The notes under the pieces: model-generated
The model's database searches: none
What the model was told of the DNA's origin: nothing
The model's input: the letters and a program-made list of their open reading frames with translations, nothing else
Program-made: the position numbers and the translations under genes
Assembly: GCA_021841795.1 (NCBI GenBank)
Contig: JAKCDN010000069.1
Location: forward strand, 1 to 10,670
Source of the DNA: Acidobacteriota bacterium
GTDB lineage: Bacteria > Acidobacteriota > Terriglobia > Terriglobales > Acidobacteriaceae
DNA length: 10,670 bases
Reading direction: 5' to 3'
Shown here: in pieces, positions 6,801 to 10,670 of the stretch
Numbering within the stretch: position 1 is the stretch's first letter
Layout: each line of letters starts with the position of its first letter

Positions 6801-6953
6801 GGCGACCTCAAGGTCATGATGGTCACCACAGAGGCCGAAAACGACTACATCGTCCGCGCCCTCGATGCCGGAGCCGATGAGTATCTGATGAAACCCTTCG
6901 ACGACGAAGCGCTCAATGAAAAACTGGCCATACTCGGCATGGTGGAGGCCTGA
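3870..6953 (+). CDS. cheA: Chemotaxis histidine kinase CheA; frame open into cheY
   Basis: Receptor-controlled kinase that autophosphorylates and passes phosphate to CheY and CheB. Domains: HPt at 1-105 with phosphorylated H44 in VHTIKGTTGF; a Pro/Ala-rich linker at about 123-175 where the CheY/CheB-binding P2 domain would usually sit; dimerisation helices at about 178-240; an ATPase domain with N-box HAVRNALDHGIE (286-297), G1 DDGAGI (330-335) and G2 GRGVGMDVV (383-391); a CheW-like P5 domain at about 418-560; and a second, more divergent CheW-like domain at about 586-706. The ATG at 3870 begins MDDLTREFLIESQEGLDRME, the normal CheA N terminus, with GGGAG just upstream. Recognisable CheA ends near 5990. 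No stop follows: the frame reads CAA TGC at the cheW start, crosses cheW in the wrong frame as a Ser/Pro/Arg-rich stretch (about 730-905), and joins cheY in frame from residue 906 to the TGA at 6951-6953. That makes 1027 residues as written. The intended product is probably about 728 residues, with a TGA lost at 6054-6056. Identity is certain; the 3' end is not. Confidence 0.85.
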   Translation: MDDLTREFLIESQEGLDRMERCLTELEERPQETALLAEIFRSVHTIKGTTGFLGYKRLEKLAHAGENLLGQLRDGRVQAGAEVITALLKLLDGLRELLRTIEAEDNEGAGDDSALIARLEELQAPVHPGQAQAARRETRAAAPSAPVASEPAPAPSEPVPPSAEAAKARSQGAAAESTLRVDVALLNRMMNLVGELVLTRNQVLQATASDPNMTLLSRRLDMVTADLRESVMKARMQPVSNVFSKMPRLVRDLTHALGRRVRLQMEGQETELDKSLLEAIKDPLTHAVRNALDHGIEPPGARQAAGKEPEGTLTLRAAQEGSHVIIEVADDGAGIAPDRIRAKAMERGLLTPERAAHLGERDLLQLIFLPGFSTAAQVTNVSGRGVGMDVVRTNVEKIGGKVEVDSRVGKGTTLRLRIPLTLAIIPALIVRSIGQSFALPQGALSELVHIPPERAAAAIEWMEGAPLYRLRGHLLPLVFLDRLLTPGRACGLSTGRDNFIAVLDADGRRFGLVVDSLADPEEIVVKPLSAVLKDIGLFSGATVLGNADLALILDPGSIAVKAGVALSGEDESALAVEDEQDAARSRYLLVEVAGRQAAVPLGDVLRIEQVPFARVEYIGYRPVLNFEGQLLPVEDSGGLLEAAAGDPAMRIVVVVCRDGSRHVGIAVTHVLDVTSGGSLIEAGTGTPTDGVTLLKDRVTGIVNLGGVPPLPAADGAPEPWPQAEEVAQCAQPQALPRTDSKTRPWSSFVPSAWARPCLASPSATSWRSWALPVPGPFPWRPASWADSSITAAMSSPPSASAICSICPPSNPPRTSSSSKARPGASACWSIRLARCSPSRPSTTSPTRRSSTGAAEPCWPAPTSSRTPCSSCWIRNAWTRRASASRGSAIRRRHSGARNHPIGRKTMRALIVDDSRFVRGYLRGMLEERGMACEEAADGRAGLERLHSGIRFDLALLDWNMPVMNGLEMLRRLRAEGFGDLKVMMVTTEAENDYIVRALDAGADEYLMKPFDDEALNEKLAILGMVEA
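6053..6550 (+). CDS. cheW: Chemotaxis coupling protein CheW
   Basis: Scaffold protein that links chemoreceptors to CheA at the membrane array. It is a single CheW domain of 165 residues: LVELCSVRVGKTLFGVPI (17-34), IRHILEIVGSTRPRPVPLAP (34-53), GFVGGLVHYRGDVLTTVSL (54-72), then VLESAAGCFGLLVDSVGEVL (89-108). The run FGVP...EI...PVP...P.fv.GLv.yRG follows the family pattern. I chose the ATG at 6053 because AGGAGG (6040-6045) lies 7 bases before it. An ATG nine codons earlier has no such site and would only add a Gly-rich MAAGRGGGA. Third codon positions are strongly G/C in this frame, so this is the true coding frame of the stretch. The gene is overlapped along its whole length by the stop-free cheA frame. 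It precedes cheY by 34 bases and is co-transcribed with it. Confidence 0.93.
   Translation: MRTTAGTAPHRLKNETLVELCSVRVGKTLFGVPIRHILEIVGSTRPRPVPLAPGFVGGLVHYRGDVLTTVSLRHLLDLPALESAQDILVLESAAGCFGLLVDSVGEVLTVPAVDYEPNPSILDRRRGALLAGAYKLKDTLLVMLDPERLDPARLGESRLGDSQAA
6585..6953 (+). CDS. cheY: Single-domain response regulator CheY
   Basis: Receiver domain of 122 residues that, once phosphorylated by CheA, normally diffuses to the flagellar motor switch. The acidic pair D7-D8 (LIVDDSR), phosphoacceptor D52 (LLDWNMPVMNG), T81/T82 (MMVTTEAEN) and K103 (MKPFDD) are all present. There is no output domain. It has its own ribosome site, GGGAGGA at 6573-6579, five bases before the ATG, so a separate CheY should be made even if cheA reads through. 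The gene is in the same frame as cheA with no stop between them, so the identical sequence would also form a C-terminal receiver on CheA. cheB starts three bases after its stop. Confidence 0.93.
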   Translation: MRALIVDDSRFVRGYLRGMLEERGMACEEAADGRAGLERLHSGIRFDLALLDWNMPVMNGLEMLRRLRAEGFGDLKVMMVTTEAENDYIVRALDAGADEYLMKPFDDEALNEKLAILGMVEA

Positions 6954-6956
6954 ACC

Positions 6957-8072
6957 ATGACGGCAGAAGGCCGCACCCGGGTGCTGATCGTCGAGGACTC
7001 CGCCGTCATGCGCAGCCTGCTGCGCTCCGTCATTCTCTCCGACCCCGCCCTGGAGATGGCCGGAACCGCCGCCGATGGCGCATCCGCGCTCGACTGCGTG
7101 CACCTCCAGCCTCCTGACCTGATCCTGCTCGATGTCGAGATGCCCGTCATGGACGGCCTGGCAACCCTGCGTGAGCTGCGCGCCCGCCGCCACACCATGC
7201 CCGTCATCATGTGCAGCTCGCTCACCCAGCGCGGAGCCAGGGTCACAATCGAGGCTCTGGCCTGCGGCGCCTGCGACTATGTCGCCAAACCCACCGGGCA
7301 GCAGAACCGCGAAGCCGCCACCCGCGCGCTCGCCATGGAGCTGCTGCCCAGGATTCACGCCCTCGTCCGCCATGCGTCGGCCTCGCGCCCCGCCCCGCGC
7401 AGCCTCCTGCCCATCCCCGCGCCCCCGCCGCCCGCCCAATCCTCGGCAAAGCCCCTGGCGCTGGCAATCGGAGTCTCCACCGGCGGCCCGGCGGCCCTCG
7501 ACGTCCTTCTGCCGCAGCTCCCCGCCGGTTTCCCGCTCCCGGTCCTGATCGTGCAGCATATGCCCGAGGTCTTCACCCGCCTGCTGGCCGAGCGGCTCAG
7601 CCGCCGCTGCTCCCTGCGCGTGCTCGAAGCCGCTGACGGCATGCCCGCCGCCGCCGGATATGCCTACATCGCGCGCGGCAACTGGCACCTGCAGGTCGTC
7701 GCCGCCGCCCGGCCCGGCGCTCCCGCCACGCTCCATCTCAACCAGGAGCCTCCTGAGAATCACTGCCGGCCCGCCGTCGATGTCCTCTTCCGCTCCGCCG
7801 CGCGGGTCTACGGCCCCGGCGCGCTCGCCGTCGTGCTCACCGGCATGGGGTGCGACGGCCTCGCCGGCGCGCGCGCCGTCCGCGATCTGGGCGGCGCCGT
7901 CCTCGCTCAGGACCAGGCCAGCAGCACCGTTTGGGGCATGCCCGGAGCCGTCGCCCAGGCCGGCCTCGCGTACAAGGTTCTGCCCCTCTCCGCCCTGGCC
8001 GCGGAGATCGTCCGCGTCGTCGGCCATCTCCCTCACCCCGCTCCCGCCCCCGGCTTCGCAAGGATGGTGTAG
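6957..8072 (+). CDS. cheB: Protein-glutamate methylesterase/deamidase CheB
   Basis: Removes methyl groups from receptor glutamates and deamidates receptor glutamines, giving adaptation feedback when phosphorylated by CheA. The 371-residue protein has an N-terminal receiver (about 7-125) with E13-D14, phosphoacceptor D59 in LILLDVEMPVMDG and K111 in AKPTG. A Pro/Ala-rich linker (about 140-165) leads to the C-terminal methylesterase. Catalytic residues are S174 in GVSTGGP, H201 in VQHMP and D300 in TGMGCDG. HCRPAVDVLFRSAA (269-282) is the family's usual H.P.VD.LF block. The ATG at 6957 follows the cheY stop by three bases, with GGAGG overlapping the end of cheY, so it is likely translated by coupling. 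All active-site residues are intact and the length is normal. Confidence 0.96.
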   Translation: MTAEGRTRVLIVEDSAVMRSLLRSVILSDPALEMAGTAADGASALDCVHLQPPDLILLDVEMPVMDGLATLRELRARRHTMPVIMCSSLTQRGARVTIEALACGACDYVAKPTGQQNREAATRALAMELLPRIHALVRHASASRPAPRSLLPIPAPPPPAQSSAKPLALAIGVSTGGPAALDVLLPQLPAGFPLPVLIVQHMPEVFTRLLAERLSRRCSLRVLEAADGMPAAAGYAYIARGNWHLQVVAAARPGAPATLHLNQEPPENHCRPAVDVLFRSAARVYGPGALAVVLTGMGCDGLAGARAVRDLGGAVLAQDQASSTVWGMPGAVAQAGLAYKVLPLSALAAEIVRVVGHLPHPAPAPGFARMV

Positions 8073-8074
8073 CC

Positions 8075-8914
8075 ATGGAACCGACAGTGAATGCCGACTA
8101 CGGCTACCTGCGCCAGGTCGTCTTCGGAGTCTCGCAAAACGTCCTGGACGCCTCCCGGGATTACCTCTTCGACACTCGCCTCGCCAAACTCCTGCGCAAC
8201 CAGGGCATGGCCCGGCTCGACGAGCTCGTCCGCAAACTGCGGATCGAGAAAAACCCCGCCCTCGAACGGGAAGTGGCTGAGGCCATGACCATCAACGAGA
8301 CCAGCTTCTTCCGCGATCTCCGCCCGTTCGAGCTGCTGCGGCAGGAGCTGCTCCCCAGGCTCATCGCGGCCCGCCGGGCCCGCCGCACCCTCCGCCTCTG
8401 GAGCGCCGCCTGCGCCACCGGGCAGGAAGCCTACAGCCTGGCCATGATGCTCCTCGAAAACTTCCCCAGCCTCGCCGGATGGAACCTCGTCATCGAGGGC
8501 ACCGACATCTGCCGCGAGGTCGTGCAGCGCGCCCAGACCGGCCGCTATCATCGCATCGAGATCAACCGCGGCCTCCCCGCGCGCTACGTCGTCCGCTACT
8601 TTGACCGCCAGGGCGAAGATTGGATCGTCAGGCCCGAGCTGCGCCGGCTCTGCCACTTCCGCCAGGCCAACCTCTGCGGCCCCGTCCTGCCCTTCAACCG
8701 TTCCACCGACGCCTTCGACGTCATCTTCCTCCGCAACGTCATGCTCTACTTCGATCTCCCCACGCGTCGCGCCCTCATGGCCGGCATCCATCGCCTGCTC
8801 GCGCCCGATAGCATCCTCTTCCTCGGCTCCAGCGAGCAGCCGGTCGATATGGCGCCCTGGACCCCCGTGCTCGCCGGCGGCACCTGCCACTACCGCCCCA
8901 GGCAGGCCGGCTGA
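8075..8914 (+). CDS. cheR: Chemotaxis protein methyltransferase CheR
   Basis: S-adenosylmethionine-dependent enzyme that methylates receptor glutamates, opposing CheB. The 279-residue protein has the N-terminal helical domain, then TINETSFFRD (72-81), the SAM-binding loop LWSAACATGQEAYSLAM (108-124), EGTDI (141-145) and DVIFLRNVMLYFD (215-227), matching the family's D.I.CRNV.IYFD. There is no C-terminal TPR extension, so it resembles the plain motility-type CheR. The ATG at 8075 lies two bases after the cheB stop with AAGGA about 10 bases upstream. An upstream-extended reading would only overlap cheB in another frame. It is the last gene of the operon and is followed by an intrinsic terminator. 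Confidence 0.96.
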   Translation: MEPTVNADYGYLRQVVFGVSQNVLDASRDYLFDTRLAKLLRNQGMARLDELVRKLRIEKNPALEREVAEAMTINETSFFRDLRPFELLRQELLPRLIAARRARRTLRLWSAACATGQEAYSLAMMLLENFPSLAGWNLVIEGTDICREVVQRAQTGRYHRIEINRGLPARYVVRYFDRQGEDWIVRPELRRLCHFRQANLCGPVLPFNRSTDAFDVIFLRNVMLYFDLPTRRALMAGIHRLLAPDSILFLGSSEQPVDMAPWTPVLAGGTCHYRPRQAG

Positions 8915-8932
8915 GCCTCTGCGGCGCGGACC

Positions 8933-8954
8933 CGCCGGTCCTGCCCGGCGTTTT
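8933..8954 (+). terminator. Intrinsic terminator after cheR
   Basis: CGCCGG (8933-8938), a 6-base loop, CCGGCG (8945-8950), then TTTT (8951-8954). The stem is perfect and all G-C, directly followed by the T-run, 19 bases after the cheR stop. It closes the che operon and separates it from pta. The T-run is short, so termination may be partial. Confidence 0.65.
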
Positions 8955-9017
8955 CCCCCATCCGCCGCTTGCTCCTCAGCCCGTCCTCATGCCGCCGCTC
9001 TCAGACCACCCAATACT

Positions 9018-9043
9018 GCACTGCGAGACACAAAACCGCACTG
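9018..9043 (+). repeat. Direct repeat GCACTG upstream of pta
   Basis: GCACTG occurs at 9018-9023 and 9038-9043, 20 bases apart (about two helical turns), with a further GCAC at 9053. It lies in the 224-base spacer between cheR and pta, about 100 bases before the pta start. Spacing and position would suit a regulator site, but six-base repeats arise easily by chance. Confidence 0.25.
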
Positions 9044-9138
9044 TGATTCAAAGCACAATCCTTCTCCCGCCGTCAGGCGACAATGTTCCTGTGCGAGCGC
9101 CTGCTCCCGCGCTCTGCCCCGATAAGGAGATTCCCTTC

Positions 9139-10119
9139 ATGAGCGACCTCGCTCCCCTGGCTGAGGCTGTTGCCGTTGACCCGCTCGTCGAACACCCCGC
9201 CGACTATCACGTCTTCCATCAGTTCATCGAGCGCTGCAAATCCCTCCCCGCCATCACCACCGCCGTTGTCTGGCCGCTCAGCGGCGTCGCCCTCAAGGGC
9301 GCTGTTGAAGCCGCCGCCGCGGGGCTCATTCAGCCCACCCTCATCGGTCCCGTTGAAGCCATCAGGGCCCTGGCCGCAAAACTCGGCGTCGATATCAGCC
9401 TGTATCCCGTCCTCGATGCGGAAACCGAGTCTCAGGCCGCCGCCGCCGCCGTCGCCATGTGCCGCGCCGGCAACGCCCAGGCCCTCATGAAGGGCAGTCT
9501 CCACACCGACGAGCTCCTCAAGCCCGCCATGGCCCGCGACACCGGCCTCCGCACCTCCCGCCGCGTCTCCCACGTCTTCATCATGGATACGCCCGCCTAC
9601 GCCCGCACCCTCCTCATCACCGACGCCGCCATCAACATCACGCCCGAGCTTGAAGACAAGGTCGATATCGTGCAGAACGCCATCGATCTGGCCCACGCCC
9701 TCGGCATCCCCGAGCCCAAGGTCGCTCTCCTCTCCGCCGTCGAAACCGTCAATCCCAAGATCGCCTCCACCCTCGACGCCGCCGCCCTCTGCAAGATGGC
9801 TGACCGCGGCCAGATCACCGGCGGCATCCTCGACGGGCCCCTCGCCTTTGACACCGCCGTCAGCCAGAAGGCCGCCTCCATCAAAAAACTGGTCTCGCCC
9901 GTCACCGGCCAGGCTGACATCCTCGTCGTCCCCGATCTCGAAAGCGGCAACATGCTCGCCAAGCAGCTCGAGTACCTTGGCGGAGCGCAACTGGCCGGCA
10001 TCGTCCTCGGCGCGCGCGTGCCCACCATCCTCACCAGCCGCGCAGACTCCGCTGAAACCCGCCTCACCAGTTGCGCCGTCGCTGTCCTCCTCCACCACGC
10101 CAAACACTCCGCGGCATAA
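9139..10119 (+). CDS. pta: Phosphate acetyl/butyryltransferase (Pta/Ptb family)
   Basis: Cytoplasmic enzyme that exchanges the CoA of acetyl- or butyryl-CoA for phosphate, giving an acyl-phosphate used for ATP by an acyl kinase, or the reverse. The 326-residue protein is the short catalytic form, lacking both the long N-terminal regulatory part of enteric Pta and the MaoC hydratase domain of some fused versions. Motifs: ALMKGSLHTDELL (115-127), GLRTSRRVSHVFIMD (136-150), ITDAAINITP (160-169), NPKIASTLDAAALCKMADRG (205-224), GPLAFDTAVS (233-242), ADILVVPDLESGNMLAKQL (259-277) and GARVPTILTSRADS (291-304). I chose the ATG at 9139 because AAGGAGA lies 8 bases before it; an in-frame ATG at 8989 would add 50 residues of non-coding character. 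The partner acyl kinase (ackA or buk), commonly adjacent, is not in the window. Acetyl versus butyryl specificity cannot be read from the sequence. Confidence 0.93.
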   Translation: MSDLAPLAEAVAVDPLVEHPADYHVFHQFIERCKSLPAITTAVVWPLSGVALKGAVEAAAAGLIQPTLIGPVEAIRALAAKLGVDISLYPVLDAETESQAAAAAVAMCRAGNAQALMKGSLHTDELLKPAMARDTGLRTSRRVSHVFIMDTPAYARTLLITDAAINITPELEDKVDIVQNAIDLAHALGIPEPKVALLSAVETVNPKIASTLDAAALCKMADRGQITGGILDGPLAFDTAVSQKAASIKKLVSPVTGQADILVVPDLESGNMLAKQLEYLGGAQLAGIVLGARVPTILTSRADSAETRLTSCAVAVLLHHAKHSAA

Positions 10120-10131
10120 CCCGGGCTCTTT

Positions 10132-10181
10132 CCTGGCGCCGCCAGGCCCCCGACACTGGAGCGCCAGGCCCTCAAGGCCTG
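10132..10181 (+). terminator. Tandem hairpins after pta, possible weak terminator
   Basis: Two perfect 6-bp stems follow the pta stop: CCTGGC-GCC-GCCAGG at 10132-10146 and CAGGCC-CTCAA-GGCCTG at 10165-10181. Neither is followed by a T-run, so they are not classic intrinsic terminators. They may aid Rho-dependent ending or protect the mRNA 3' end. Confidence 0.35.
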
Positions 10182-10472
10182 CCGCCAACTCCGACCGCCG
10201 GGCCTGGCCCCGCTCCGGCGCTACCCCGCTCCGGAATAGCTCCGTTCCACGGCCGCATAGTTTTTCCGCCCGATTTGCCGATTATTTCTCCCCTCCGGCG
10301 CACAATAGATCCAGAGCGCAAGCAGCCGCCTTGGCCGGTGCAGCGGGATCTTCGCAGCCGCCCGTCGTTCCCTGCCCTTAACTCCTTTGTTGTCTAGATT
10401 CTGGCCACAAGCCATTGAAAGCAAAGATTTTAATCAATTTTCCTTGCCGTAAGTTGTTGAAAAATAAATAAC

Positions 10473-10501
10473 TTGTTTGCAGGATCTATCGAAAATATTT
10501 T
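10473..10501 (+). promoter_or_regulatory. Possible sigma-70 promoter upstream of the tandem palindromes
   Basis: TTGTTT (10473-10478), a 17-base spacer, then TATTTT (10496-10501) in the AT-rich patch. The boxes are weak matches to TTGACA and TATAAT, but the spacing is optimal. A start near 10508 would put both palindromes just downstream, where a bound repressor would block transcription. Confidence 0.35.
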
Positions 10502-10522
10502 TTTCCGGCCCGAACCGCGCAA

Positions 10523-10574
10523 TTGCACCGCTCTCAGTGCAAAAAATGCCCATTTTGCACCCTTCCGAGTGCAA
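10523..10574. promoter_or_regulatory. Two tandem 6-8-6 palindromic operators
   Basis: TTGCAC-N8-GTGCAA occurs twice, at 10523-10542 and 10555-10574. Both copies have perfect arms and an 8-base spacer of different sequence (cgctctca and ccttccga), so the arms are conserved and the spacer is not. The copies start exactly 32 bases apart, about three helical turns, putting them on the same DNA face. This is the form expected for paired dimer sites of a helix-turn-helix regulator; HipB operators, for example, also have short arms with an 8-base gap. The regulator is unknown and the target gene is probably beyond the right edge. Confidence 0.6.
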
Positions 10575-10670
10575 TTCCTCCTGCGCGCCTCTCCTTGCTC
10601 GGCGCCGTCCCGTCCTCGCCCGCCTGCGCCGCCTTACCGCCTTCGTCCGCTTGCCCGGCCCCGTCCGCTC

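Larger units (their letters stand above)
10120..10670. other. 551-base region without a supportable gene
   Basis: After pta no reading frame on either strand shows a recognisable protein with a plausible start. The part at 10120-10390 is GC-rich with hairpins. The part at 10390-10510 is sharply AT-rich (several A/T runs), typical of a promoter or regulator-binding region. The part at 10523-10574 holds two palindromes. From 10575 to the edge the plus strand is almost free of adenine. It most likely contains the control region of a gene beyond the right edge. Confidence 0.5.

Noticed and set aside
6477..8036. 519-codon minus-strand open frame opposite cheY and cheB
   Set aside because: It is a Gly/Asp-rich mirror of two well-supported genes with no domain or start signal.
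9073..10188. 371-codon minus-strand open frame opposite pta
   Set aside because: It is Gly/Asp/Glu-rich with no family resemblance; pta on the plus strand carries all its catalytic-family motifs.
10227..10264. Short stem CGGA-N5-TCCG before TTTTT as a pta terminator
   Set aside because: It has only four base pairs, and the T-run is too far from the stem.
10437..10669. Minus-strand frame open from the right edge to a TGA near 10437
   Set aside because: It passes through the AT-rich promoter-like patch and both palindromes, and the product is a run of Arg followed by low-complexity sequence.
10547..10670. Plus-strand frame from the ATG at 10547, open to the edge
   Set aside because: It has no ribosome site, its ATG lies between the two palindromes, and the Arg/Leu/Pro-rich product matches nothing I know.

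Overview
The window is a GC-rich bacterial chromosome segment whose gene content is mostly housekeeping and chemotaxis. No RNA gene, insertion sequence or CRISPR array was seen. GC-rich codon use, the style of the cheA-cheW-cheY-cheB-cheR block and the single-domain phosphotransacetylase would suit an acidobacterium (Terriglobia-like). That placement is an inference from family resemblance, and other GC-rich flagellated bacteria are possible.

Layout. (1) 1-51 is the last 16 codons of an unrecognised plus-strand gene. (2) 67-303 on the minus strand is the broken C-terminal half of a RES-domain toxin gene. (3) 305-3658 on the minus strand is a pyrimidine-nucleoside salvage unit, transcribed cdd > deoA/pdp > nupC: cytidine deaminase, pyrimidine-nucleoside phosphorylase and a concentrative nucleoside transporter. 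Together they import nucleosides, deaminate (deoxy)cytidine and split the uridine or thymidine product into base and sugar phosphate. (4) 3659-3869 is a divergent control region. It holds a probable cdd promoter and, facing the other way, a near-consensus flagellar sigma-28 promoter for the chemotaxis operon. (5) 3870-8914 on the plus strand is cheA-cheW-cheY-cheB-cheR: kinase, coupling protein, single-domain response regulator, receptor methylesterase and receptor methyltransferase. It is closed by an intrinsic terminator at 8933-8954. No chemoreceptor and no CheY-P phosphatase is present in the window. (6) 9139-10119 is a phosphate acetyl/butyryltransferase with its own strong ribosome-binding site. 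(7) 10120-10670 has no gene I can support. It contains hairpins after pta, an AT-rich patch with a possible promoter, and two tandem copies of a perfect 6-8-6 palindrome (TTGCAC-N8-GTGCAA) exactly 32 bp apart, which look like operators for a gene beyond the right edge.

The main oddity is that cheA has no stop codon of its own. Its frame runs open through the whole of cheW, which is read in another frame, and joins cheY in frame, ending only at the cheY stop. At the cheW start the cheA frame reads CAA TGC; one base change (TGC to TGA) would restore the usual ATGA stop/start overlap. As written, the sequence encodes a 1027-residue CheA-linker-receiver polypeptide as well as separate CheW and CheY. 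This may be a real gene arrangement, a recent stop loss or a sequence error. Otherwise the genes are ordinary members of known families, and I see no new defence or mobile system.
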